DNA from: Vineibacter terrae
GTDB taxonomy: Bacteria > Pseudomonadota > Alphaproteobacteria > Reyranellales > Reyranellaceae
Direction: 5' to 3'
NCBI RefSeq assembly: GCF_008039615.1
Contig: NZ_VDUZ01000046.1
Coordinates: 1 to 64,000, forward strand
DNA: 64,000 bases
Shown here: positions 18,185 through 26,910 of the stretch, one piece after another
Layout: each line of letters starts with the position of its first letter
Numbering within the stretch: position 1 is the first letter of the stretch
The notes under the pieces: model-generated
What the model saw: the letters and a program-made list of their open reading frames with translations, nothing else
What the model was told of the DNA's origin: nothing
Database searches by the model: none
Position numbers and translations under genes: made by a program

Positions 18185-18420
18185 GGGGCTGGAAAGTAAA
18201 GCGGTGTCACATTACACGGCCTGGCAAGAAGAATACGTCATCGGACGCTCTTCTCAAATAGAAATGTGAGCTTTTATTCATTTTTGTCCGCAGCTCCGAT
18301 CCTGCCGGCCGACTGCGGCCTTTTTGGGGGCTGGCCTTTCGCGGTGCGGGACCCTATCGATGGCCGGGCCCGGCGTCGAGACCGGTGCGACATCGTCGTC
18401 ACCTCGTGTACAGAACGTGA

Positions 18421-19209
<789 letters not shown>

Positions 19210-19586
19210 TCGAAGCCTTGCGCCAAAAATACCAGAAATACCAAAAATTGAATTCGATATCGTTTTCAGCGGCTTAGGAGCGTCTGAACCTGGGCCAGAA
19301 ACTGGCCGGAAATGACCAGAAAATCGGATTGAGCCGCCGCCCGTGGCTGGCGCAGGACGGGCTACAGGCCCTGGGTGCAAACGCCAGCCATGCGTGGCCC
19401 CAGCCGGACGGCAGAGAAAAGGGGGAGTCTGCATGCAGCCTCCTGCGCGAATGATTTCTCTTTGTTGGCGATGCGAGAATAATAACTATTGGACCGCAAA
19501 AAGTCAAGCAAAATGGGCTCAGGAGCAAGAGTCAGATGATTGCGCTCGAGGTCTGGCGCCTGGAATCACTGGTCGCTGATACATCC
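19210..19586. other. gene-free spacer between tlyA and the DISARM island
   Basis: No credible gene. It is less GC-rich than its surroundings and contains several loose CCAGAAA-type direct repeats at about 19235-19320 and an AT-rich stretch at 19450-19520. It may be a boundary of the DISARM island, but no attachment-site duplication or integrase gene is visible. Confidence 0.5.
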
Positions 19587-19673
19587 GTCATCCCGAGCGT
19601 AGCGAGGGATCTCCTGCGCGGGACGCACGGTGCGTCATTCGCGGGAGATCCCTCGCTGCGCTCGGGATGACAG
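19587..19673. repeat. palindromic repeat family P, copy C
   Basis: Full-length copy with both arms (GTCATCCCGAGCGTAGCGAG and CTCGCTGCGCTCGGGATGAC) and the central GCACGGTGC. It lies 30 bp downstream of the drmB stop codon, where it could act as a transcript-ending hairpin. Confidence 0.9.
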
Positions 19674-19703
19674 TCGCGACTCACCTTTCATCGATAGCCG
19701 GTG

Positions 19704-21575
19704 CTAGATGGCGCTGAAGAAGCTGGATTCCTCGGCGGCCATCGTCGGGATGAGAAGAGTCCGATCGAGGAACAGGTTTCTTATCTCGCAACTGGTTTCC
19801 GCGACGAGAAGGCAGCCATGGCAGGCGGCGCCGTGTGTGGCCCGATCGCCGCTCTTGTCGTCGGGCTCATGGTCGGCGCACACAGGATCGTTGGAGCAGA
19901 TCCTCAGCCGGTCCAGCGCATTGTGGAGGATCGAGGCGATCCGCGGCGCTGCTGCCACGAGGCCACCCAGCGTCCCCTGCGCGCCGGCGCTCGCGGTGTA
20001 GATCAGGATGCCGCAATGCTCGGCATCGCCTCCGGCTCTCGAGCTGCCCAGCGCATAGACGCGCTCCTTCAACGAGCTTGCCGGATAGCCGCAATCCAGG
20101 CAGATCTCGGCCATCAGCGCGTGCGAGATGCTGTGCAGCAGCACGTACGGCGTGCCCGGGTATTGAGGCGCGTTGCGCGAGAAGCGCCTTTGCCAGTGGC
20201 CATACCCGGCAAGGAGCTTCTGATGGCGAGGCCGGGTCTGTTCCCGCTCCAGCCACCGCGCGATCGCGGACTCGTCGAAGTGGATGAAGATGCCTTCCCC
20301 GAACTGCTCGATCGCCGGCAGCCAGTCGGCGTCCCGCGAGATCGGGGCACCGCGAACCGCAAGCTGGATATCCTCGATGTCGCCGTCGGCGCTTGTCGGT
20401 GCCGCCTCGAAGCGCGTGAAGCCATACAGGCAGGACACTTCCCGCAGCCGATGGACGGCGACGACGTTCCTGATCGCGCTCAGGTCGATGCGTGCGTCCG
20501 GGTCGGCCCAGGCGTCGCGCGGCAGTGTCTGGGCGTAGAGCTTCGCCGTGGGATGGTTGTGCCCGATCTCCGGCCGGCCGCTCGCGAAGACGGTGAACTC
20601 CGACAGCTTGGGCGAGCGCCTTGCGTCGATCCGGGCGCCGTCGCGAATCCGCTGAAGGCGATCGAAGATATCGCCATCGGCGTAGGGGCCGAGCGATGCG
20701 GAGACCTTCGGGTTGAACCGTTTCGCCTGCGCGACGTCACCGACGGATTGAACGCCCGCCAGGTCGGCAGAGAGCTCCTCGACCAGCCGGGTGAGCTCGT
20801 CGTCCTCGGTCGGCAGCGATATGACGGTATAGACCTGCGGGAAATGGGTGTTTGTCGCGGTGCGCGTCAGCAGCTTCAGCTTGTCGCCGCAGCCATCGGG
20901 ATCGCGATCGAGCAGCCATGGCCGCTCGCCACGGCACTTGCCCAGGCGGCCGGGCAGGAACGCGTCCCGAAGCGAGAGGCGGCTGCCACAGCCGCACACG
21001 ATGCTCGTGGCGGCCGGGTCGGCGCTGGTGCCTTCCTCCTCCACCCACATCGGCTCCTGGCAAGGCGTGGAACCGTGGACCACCCAGCGCCAGTCGATGT
21101 CCTGCAGGTGTCCTTTCTCGCAGGCGGCGACGAAGCGGATCGGCGTGACCTCGCTCTTGCGCCCGTCGTCGAAGACGAACCGCCGGCGGCCCCTGGTATC
21201 CAGGTCCTGCCAGCGCACCAGTCGCCGCCGACGCGTCGCCTTGCCGCTCGTGGTTCCGGTCTCGACCTGCTCGCAGACGAACCAGGTCGGAAACACGGGC
21301 GCCGTGACGCCCCGGGGCATGCGCTCGGCGCCATTCGCCGAGACCGGCGGGGTGCGCAGCGACAGGCGCGTCCCCGGCGCCAGGCGTCCCTGGTCGGCCA
21401 GGAGCTGCTCCAGCCGGGTCGTGAGGCGGGGCTCGGCGATGGTCGTGAAGGCGTTGCCCTGCATATCCCAATGCTCAAGGCCGCCGACGACGACCGATCG
21501 CGTCGGCAGGTCGACCATCGCGCCCGGCCCGAAGGTCGAGATCACCTGGCTCAGCCGCTGGGCGTTCTTCGTCAT
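19704..21575 (-). CDS. drmB: DISARM protein DrmB (DUF1998)
   Basis: Core DISARM component; in studied systems it works with the helicase DrmA to block incoming phage DNA. The 623-residue protein begins like other DrmB proteins (QRLSQVISTFGPGAMVDLPT), has a cysteine-rich central part (VCGCGSRLSL) and ends with the DUF1998 signature: ALMAEICLDCGYP, GGDAEHCGILIYTASAGAQGTLGGL and ACHGCLLVAETSCEIRN, whose cysteines probably bind zinc. Its ATG overlaps the drmA stop by 4 bp (ATGA), so the two are translationally coupled. The usual next gene, drmC, is absent. Confidence 0.9.
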   Translation of the reverse strand: MTKNAQRLSQVISTFGPGAMVDLPTRSVVVGGLEHWDMQGNAFTTIAEPRLTTRLEQLLADQGRLAPGTRLSLRTPPVSANGAERMPRGVTAPVFPTWFVCEQVETGTTSGKATRRRRLVRWQDLDTRGRRRFVFDDGRKSEVTPIRFVAACEKGHLQDIDWRWVVHGSTPCQEPMWVEEEGTSADPAATSIVCGCGSRLSLRDAFLPGRLGKCRGERPWLLDRDPDGCGDKLKLLTRTATNTHFPQVYTVISLPTEDDELTRLVEELSADLAGVQSVGDVAQAKRFNPKVSASLGPYADGDIFDRLQRIRDGARIDARRSPKLSEFTVFASGRPEIGHNHPTAKLYAQTLPRDAWADPDARIDLSAIRNVVAVHRLREVSCLYGFTRFEAAPTSADGDIEDIQLAVRGAPISRDADWLPAIEQFGEGIFIHFDESAIARWLEREQTRPRHQKLLAGYGHWQRRFSRNAPQYPGTPYVLLHSISHALMAEICLDCGYPASSLKERVYALGSSRAGGDAEHCGILIYTASAGAQGTLGGLVAAAPRIASILHNALDRLRICSNDPVCADHEPDDKSGDRATHGAACHGCLLVAETSCEIRNLFLDRTLLIPTMAAEESSFFSAI

Positions 21576-24500
21576 GCCAAGTCCTCGGCGTGCGCGATGG
21601 TGTTGCCGTATGGATCCCTGACCTTCAGTGTCACGCTCGGCTCGACGTCGCGCATGGATCGGCCGGCGACGAAGTGCCTGTGGGGCTCGGCCAGGTTCGC
21701 GATCTCCGGCTCCAGCGGCATATGCAGCAGGCGATGGGGGCTCTTCCTTCTGGCATAGGCGAAGACGTTGCCGCCAGCCGCCTGCTCATCCGCCGTGCGG
21801 ATCCAGGCGTCGAGCAGATCGTCGATCAGGGCGGCGAGGGCAGAGCGGCCGCCCGCGACCATCGGCTCCGGTGCCCGGGCGACGATGGCGTCACGCACGG
21901 CGGCGCGTGTGCCGATCTGGTCCTTCAATTGAGCCACCGCGGCCTCGGGCGTCAGGGCCGCATCGACATGGCGTGCCGCGGCGACCACGACGGCTGCCAG
22001 TGCGCGGTCCAGCGCCCGCGCCGCCCATGGCGTCACGCTGGTGGCTTCGACCGCGCGATAGAAGGTGCGGTGGAATTGCGCGAACTGCTCGAAGTGCATC
22101 CGGTCGCGCGGCTTGTGCAGGTTCAGCACGGCGACGACGAGGCCGGGCCGCCGATGATCGCGGCCGACGCGGCTGGTCGCCTGGATGTACTCCGCCGCCG
22201 TCTTCGGCTGCCCCTGGACGACCATGAGCCCGAGCCGCGTGATATCGAGCCCGACCGAGATCATGTTGGTGGCGAGCGCGACATCGATGGTGTCGGCGTC
22301 TCCGCCGAAGACCGCTTCCAGCCGCTGCTTGGCCTTGGCCACCTCGTCGGTGGAGACACGCGAGGTAAGCTCCATCGGTTCCCTGATGCTGCGATCGGCG
22401 AACGGGCTGTCCGCCGGCTGCACGCGTCGGCGCTGTGTGCCGTAGCGCGCGGCGCGATCGCGCACCTCGTCCTCGACGATCCGGCGCGCGCCGCCCAGCT
22501 CCCGCAGCGCGTTGAAGTAGCACAGGGCCGTCATGTAGGGATCGGCTGGGCTGCTGCCTTGTGCCTCCGCCGGCGCGTGTGCTTCGTATGCTGCCTGCGC
22601 CGCCGCAACCAGCGTCGTCAACGCACGCAGGAACACGAGCTTCGGGCCGCGGCCCTGCGCGGCGATGCCCAGATAGAGCCGGGCCGGGTCCCGGGATGCC
22701 GGCACCGTGCGCGCGAAGAAGCTGTCGGTGCGGTCGATGCCCGGCGGCGGAAAGATGCTGGTCGTCGGGCGATCGAAGAGGGCGCGAATCTGATCGGCTG
22801 CCCGGCGCACGGTCGCCGTCGATGCAACGATCTTGGGGCGGACCGGCTTGTCGCCCCCTGGCCGGGATGCAAGCTGGTCGATGGCCGCCTCATACAGTCC
22901 TGCCACAGTGCCGAGCGGGCCTGCGATCAGGTGCAGCTCATCCTGGATGATCAGATCCGGCGGATCGAGGGAGAAGCCGTTGGCGAGCGTCTGACCCTCG
23001 CCCGGCTCGGCCGCGCCGTAGAAGCCGACACCATCCTGGAAACGATCGACATGGCCGAAGAAGGCGCCCGTCTCGCCGACCCAAGGCAGGCTCGCGAACT
23101 TGTCGACGGTGGCGATCAGGAACGCGGGAAGACGCCGGTAGATCGGTTCATCGACCGTGAGCACGGGCAGGGGCCGGTTGCGGCTGAAGTCGCAGGCCGT
23201 ATTGACGCAGCGGATTTCAAGATTCCGGGGCGTGTGCTCGTTGGGAATACAGGCGAAGGAAGAAGCCGTAAAGGGCGTGCCGCACCAAGGACACGCCTTG
23301 AGCGGCGCCGGCGCGCGCTTGTCGCGTCCGTTACGATAGCGCCGCACGCGGCCGACAGCCGTCGCCTCATTGGAGTCGCCCCGACCGCCCAGACGATTTG
23401 GAGAGGCGTCGGAACCAACCCACAGGCCGATCTCGATGTACCAGTCGCCGAGCAGCCGCCGTCCCTTGTCATCGATGTTGGCAGGATCAGTGCGCATGAG
23501 CTCGAGCGCGCAGACAACGCCGGCGGCGCGCGCGAGCTGGTCCAGGGTGAGCAGGCGCAGGGTGTAGCGCATGATGACGGCGACACCGGCGCCAAGCACG
23601 CCGGGCCCCATCAGCCGGCGGTACGCGATCACGAAGGCGGCGAGTCCGAGATAGGCTTCCGTCTTGCCACCGCCGGTCGGGAAGAAGAGCAGGTCGGCGG
23701 TCTCGCGATCGGCGTGGCGGCGATCGGCCAGGCCCGCCAGGTTGAGCAGGATGAAGGCGAGCTGGAACGGCCGCCATTGCGGTGCGTCCATGGCGTCGGG
23801 GTTGCCCTTCGCGCCAGCGGTGCGCCGCCGCGCCGCCCGCGCCACCGCCAGGTTCATGAAACGGAATGCCATGCGCGCCCGGGCGTCGCGGGCCAGGACG
23901 GCAATGCCGTCCGCGATCCGGCCCTTCGCGGCGTTCATGTAGGCGATCAGGCGTTCACCAGTCTCGCGTCGGCGGACGGGTAACCGCTGCAGCTTGCCGT
24001 GCTCCGCGTCGATCCAGAGCCCGTATAGCGCAGGCAGATCGCTCAGGGCGTCACCCAGCGCCTTGCCGTCTCCCTCGGCCAACGCTGCAAGCGTCTCCAT
24101 GCCGAACGTGACACGCGCCTTGAGATCGGCGTCTTCGTTCGGTGCGACGCGTTCAACTTCCGCCGATGGCAGGGGATCGGTCCACACGTGCGTGACGATC
24201 CCGGCCGCGTCGGCTGCGCTGTCCCAGCCGGCGGCGGCGTTGCGGCCGATCGCCCATTCGCGCACGTCGCGATAGTGCAGATCGGCGATCCGCACATCCC
24301 AGTCCCGTGCGCCATAGCCGGACAGGTCATGGCGCGGCCGGAAACCGGATTCGCAGACGAGCCCGAGCCGTGCCTGGAACGCGTAGCTCACGTCGGCATA
24401 GTAGCGATGCACCTTCGCCCGCCGGTTGACGAGAAATACGGTCAGCGCCCGCACGCGCTCCGTTCTGCCGTCCGGCGTCGCGTAGCTGAAGAGGCGCGCG

Positions 24501-25108
24501 TGCGTTTCCAGGACCAGGCCACCGCCTCGGACCTGTTCGGCGGCGCTTTCCGGCACGACGCTGGGTGCGTTGCGGCCGTCGTGAACCCGGAGGCGGACGC
24601 GCTGCTCCCTGGGCGCGCGAACCCAGTCGACCACGGGGCGCTCGATGCGTTCCGGCTTGCTCTCCTCGACGGACTCCTCCGGCTCGGGCAGGAGGATGGC
24701 CTCAGGCAGCGGCGGTTCAGTCCTGTAATCTCCCCACGACACACGGGCCTCGACCTCGGTGACATCGGGATCGAGCAGCACCGTCAGTCCGATGGACGAG
24801 GGCAGGAAGCGTCGCCGCGTGTTCGGGGTTTCAGGCTCGTCGGCATCGCCGGCCGCGCCGCCGGCACCATCGGTGTCCGGTTCCTCGACGTCGATCTCCA
24901 TCTCCTCTTGCGCCGAGGGATCGTCGTCGGGCGCTCCGTCGAGGCCCATCGGATCATCCGCCGGCGCGAGAAAGCCGGTCAGGTACCAGCGCGAGGGGCT
25001 CTCATTCAGCCGCTCGGTCGCAAGATCGGAGTCCTGCGGGCCCGGGCCGATCAGATCGCGGCGAAACAGGTCGACGATGCCGGCGCGGATCTCGACTGAT
25101 TGGGTCAT
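21572..25108 (-). CDS. drmA: DISARM helicase DrmA
   Basis: Core DISARM superfamily 2 helicase-like protein, 1178 residues. Walker A is FPTGGGKTEAYL near residue 476, the Walker B variant DELH near 720 (LIIQDELHLIAGPLG), motif III STAT near 765, and motif VI QATSRVGRD near 975. A four-cysteine zinc ribbon, opening CPWCGTPF, lies near 604-640. Residues 65-100 form a strongly acidic Asp/Glu-rich stretch. ATG at 25108 overlaps the upstream PIN-like gene by 4 bp, so drmA is coupled to it; a longer frame opening at 25336 would overlay that gene. Helicase motifs look intact, so the protein should be functional. Confidence 0.93.
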   Translation of the reverse strand: MTQSVEIRAGIVDLFRRDLIGPGPQDSDLATERLNESPSRWYLTGFLAPADDPMGLDGAPDDDPSAQEEMEIDVEEPDTDGAGGAAGDADEPETPNTRRRFLPSSIGLTVLLDPDVTEVEARVSWGDYRTEPPLPEAILLPEPEESVEESKPERIERPVVDWVRAPREQRVRLRVHDGRNAPSVVPESAAEQVRGGGLVLETHARLFSYATPDGRTERVRALTVFLVNRRAKVHRYYADVSYAFQARLGLVCESGFRPRHDLSGYGARDWDVRIADLHYRDVREWAIGRNAAAGWDSAADAAGIVTHVWTDPLPSAEVERVAPNEDADLKARVTFGMETLAALAEGDGKALGDALSDLPALYGLWIDAEHGKLQRLPVRRRETGERLIAYMNAAKGRIADGIAVLARDARARMAFRFMNLAVARAARRRTAGAKGNPDAMDAPQWRPFQLAFILLNLAGLADRRHADRETADLLFFPTGGGKTEAYLGLAAFVIAYRRLMGPGVLGAGVAVIMRYTLRLLTLDQLARAAGVVCALELMRTDPANIDDKGRRLLGDWYIEIGLWVGSDASPNRLGGRGDSNEATAVGRVRRYRNGRDKRAPAPLKACPWCGTPFTASSFACIPNEHTPRNLEIRCVNTACDFSRNRPLPVLTVDEPIYRRLPAFLIATVDKFASLPWVGETGAFFGHVDRFQDGVGFYGAAEPGEGQTLANGFSLDPPDLIIQDELHLIAGPLGTVAGLYEAAIDQLASRPGGDKPVRPKIVASTATVRRAADQIRALFDRPTTSIFPPPGIDRTDSFFARTVPASRDPARLYLGIAAQGRGPKLVFLRALTTLVAAAQAAYEAHAPAEAQGSSPADPYMTALCYFNALRELGGARRIVEDEVRDRAARYGTQRRRVQPADSPFADRSIREPMELTSRVSTDEVAKAKQRLEAVFGGDADTIDVALATNMISVGLDITRLGLMVVQGQPKTAAEYIQATSRVGRDHRRPGLVVAVLNLHKPRDRMHFEQFAQFHRTFYRAVEATSVTPWAARALDRALAAVVVAAARHVDAALTPEAAVAQLKDQIGTRAAVRDAIVARAPEPMVAGGRSALAALIDDLLDAWIRTADEQAAGGNVFAYARRKSPHRLLHMPLEPEIANLAEPHRHFVAGRSMRDVEPSVTLKVRDPYGNTIAHAEDLA

Positions 25109-25620
25109 GGTCTTTTCGATCCTTCCGACACGACAAGCGCGCCGAGTGTCTGGCTCAGCCACTTCGCCGTGTAGGCTGGCGGGAGCGCAATCTTGGGCCG
25201 AAACCCGGCGGCATCCAGCAGCGTCTCCAGGGCGACGAGGCGCTCGCGAAAACCCAGCCGCACGCCGAAGCGCAGGCTGGCCTTGTCGGGCCCGCACAGC
25301 ACCCAGCGATCGCTGCGGGTCAGCGCATGCGCCCATAGGGACCGTTCGCCGACGTCGAGAGGGATGTCAGGCGCCTGGACCGCCACCACGGCAAGTTCTG
25401 CATCGCTGACCGGATGGACCGCGGCCAGCGATGCACGCAGCACGGCGGCATCGATCTGGCGCTCCGGCCGCCGCCGCTGAAAGCCTGTCTGTGTTTCGGT
25501 CACGCAATCCTCGACAGTCTCCACCCTGTAGCCGCCGGCCAGCGCACCCCAGGCCCCGGCGCGGAACGCCTCCAGGATCACGTTGGTATCGACGAGAACG
25601 GGCCCGCGATGACGCGCCAC
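25105..25620 (-). CDS. PIN-like nuclease-fold protein in the DISARM operon
   Basis: A 171-residue protein with PIN-like features: VLVDTNVILEAFRAGAWG at the N-terminus with D11 and N13, then acidic positions E42, D89/E92 and D112 spaced as in the PIN metal site (the last in LCGPDKASLRF). PIN proteins are metal-dependent ribonucleases, often toxins. The start is GTG at 25620, seven bases after the XRE-ImmA stop, and the end overlaps drmA by 4 bp, so it is translated with both. It is not a standard DISARM component. It may be an effector controlled by the XRE-ImmA protein, or a nuclease taking the place of DrmC. I see no separate small antitoxin gene. Confidence 0.65.
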   Translation of the reverse strand: MARHRGPVLVDTNVILEAFRAGAWGALAGGYRVETVEDCVTETQTGFQRRRPERQIDAAVLRASLAAVHPVSDAELAVVAVQAPDIPLDVGERSLWAHALTRSDRWVLCGPDKASLRFGVRLGFRERLVALETLLDAAGFRPKIALPPAYTAKWLSQTLGALVVSEGSKRP

Positions 25621-25627
25621 GGGGCCC

Positions 25628-26728
25628 TCACAGCTCGATCGGGGACTTCACCCCATGCGTCATGAACAGGTCCGCAAGATCGTCGAGGGTCATATCCAGC
25701 AGGCCTGCGGCACGCCGCGCCGAGACGCGGCCCTCATCGATGGCAAGCGCAAGCACCTCCATGAAGGATCGCGAGAAGAGGGGCGGCGGAACCGAACCGG
25801 CCGGCGCGCGCGCCATCCGAAGGGCGCTGTCGGGAATCGCGCGTGCCCTGGCAGGCTTCAGCCGGTCGAGCGCGACAAGGCGCCATTTCAGCGCCGAGGC
25901 CGTGACGTGCAGGTCGGCGGCCACGGATTTCAGGCGCGCGATCAGTGCTTTGTCGCCCTCCGGCCAGCCGCCGAACCGCTCAAGCACCGGCGCCGGCATC
26001 AGCACCGCCGAGGCAAAGCTGTTGGCAAGCTGCTCCACGCGGTTGCCGCCGGTCTCCCGGGCTTCCTCGGCGTGCTCCGGCGGCATCACATCCCAGGTGA
26101 GGATGTGGAACAGCTCGTGGGCGAGGTCGAAATGCCGGCGGCCGGCGACCTCGTGCCGGTTGATCAGCACCACGTCCAGCTCGGGCAGGCGGCAGGCCGC
26201 GCCCGATATGCCCTGGAACGCGTCGACCATCAGCACCAGGATGCCGAGCTCGCGCTCCATGACGTCCGCCAAGCGCAGCGCCGGCACGTCGCCAAGATCG
26301 AATTCGGCTGCGAAGCGCTCGCCCGCCGCCATGGCGTCCTCGAACGGGTGGTGGCGCGTAATCCCGAGCGCCCGGCGCAGCAGCGGTGCCGCACGCCCGA
26401 CCTGCGGCGCGATCGCGCGGAAGGCGGCCACCCAGCGCCCGGCGCTGCGCTCATAGGCGCTCAGGCGCTCCGCTCCGACGCCGGTCTGTCGCCACGAAAA
26501 CCGGCCTTCGCCCACCAGGAGGAAGGGATCGGTGAAAAAGTCGAGCGGGGCCTTGAGCTTCTCGACGGCCACGAGAAGCTCTTCCGCCGAGACGCGCCGT
26601 TCGCCCGTCTCGATCGCCGATACCGTCTGGCGGTCCTTGAAGCCGAAAAGGGCGGCGACGTCGTCCTGCGACAGGCCGCGCTCCTCGCGCAGCGCCTTGA
26701 TCCGCGTGCCGATCAGGTTGGGGGTCAT
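25628..26728 (-). CDS. XRE-family regulator fused to an ImmA/IrrE metallopeptidase
   Basis: A 366-residue two-domain protein. Residues 5-58 are an XRE helix-turn-helix (IGTRIKALREERGLSQDDVA and QTVSAIETGERRVS). Residues about 150-290 are an ImmA/IrrE (COG2856) zinc peptidase with HELFH at 204-208 and the downstream E232 in VEQLANSFASAVLMP. Such proteins repress mobile-element or defence genes and are inactivated by proteolysis, or cleave a partner repressor, after damage. ATG at 26728 has GAGAGG 7 bases upstream and lies just downstream of a promoter overlapped by a perfect inverted repeat, so autoregulation is likely. The PIN gene follows. Its place inside a DISARM operon suggests control of defence expression. 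Confidence 0.88.
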   Translation of the reverse strand: MTPNLIGTRIKALREERGLSQDDVAALFGFKDRQTVSAIETGERRVSAEELLVAVEKLKAPLDFFTDPFLLVGEGRFSWRQTGVGAERLSAYERSAGRWVAAFRAIAPQVGRAAPLLRRALGITRHHPFEDAMAAGERFAAEFDLGDVPALRLADVMERELGILVLMVDAFQGISGAACRLPELDVVLINRHEVAGRRHFDLAHELFHILTWDVMPPEHAEEARETGGNRVEQLANSFASAVLMPAPVLERFGGWPEGDKALIARLKSVAADLHVTASALKWRLVALDRLKPARARAIPDSALRMARAPAGSVPPPLFSRSFMEVLALAIDEGRVSARRAAGLLDMTLDDLADLFMTHGVKSPIEL

Positions 26729-26746
26729 GTCTGAGCCTCTCGCGTC

Positions 26747-26779
26747 TATATAATCTTGCAAACAGACACTTGCAAGATT
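26747..26779 (-). promoter_or_regulatory. promoter overlapped by a perfect inverted-repeat operator
   Basis: AATCTTGCAA at 26752-26761 and TTGCAAGATT at 26770-26779 form a perfect 10-bp inverted repeat with an 8-bp spacer. On the minus strand TTGCAA (26775-26770) and TATATA (26752-26747) are spaced 17 bp, a good sigma-70-type promoter, with GAGAGG and the XRE-ImmA ATG (26728) following. A dimer bound to the repeat would cover the -35 element and spacer, the classic geometry of XRE autorepression. The promoter would drive XRE-ImmA, PIN, drmA and drmB. Confidence 0.7.
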
Positions 26780-26830
26780 TTCTTGCGCGCGGTTTGTGGG
26801 CGCCAGGAAAGGCTGTTTGCGGGGACGCGA

Positions 26831-26910
26831 TCAGGGCTTGGGCTTTTCCGTCTCCTCGTTGTAGTTGCCGACGACCCAGATGAAGCTTTGCACATCGATC
26901 CGATCGCGCG
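26831..26910 (-). pseudogene. out-of-frame relic, probably the DrmMI C-terminus
   Basis: In a different minus-strand frame from the truncated methyltransferase, this stretch reads DRIDVQSFIWVVGNYNEETE, then KPKP and a TGA stop (26833-26831). The mixed hydrophobic and polar composition looks like a genuine protein end, unlike the Ser/Arg-rich translation of the same bases in the methyltransferase frame. It joins the motif I region at about 26896-26912, where GATCGGATCG forms a tandem 5-bp repeat. The simplest reading is an internal deletion that kept the extreme C-terminus but shifted frame. The tail's identity is inferred. Confidence 0.45.

Noticed and set aside
19274-19579. Small open frames (84 and 78 codons) between tlyA and the DISARM island
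   Set aside because: No ribosome site, no motif, overlapping on opposite strands; a drmC fragment was looked for and not found.
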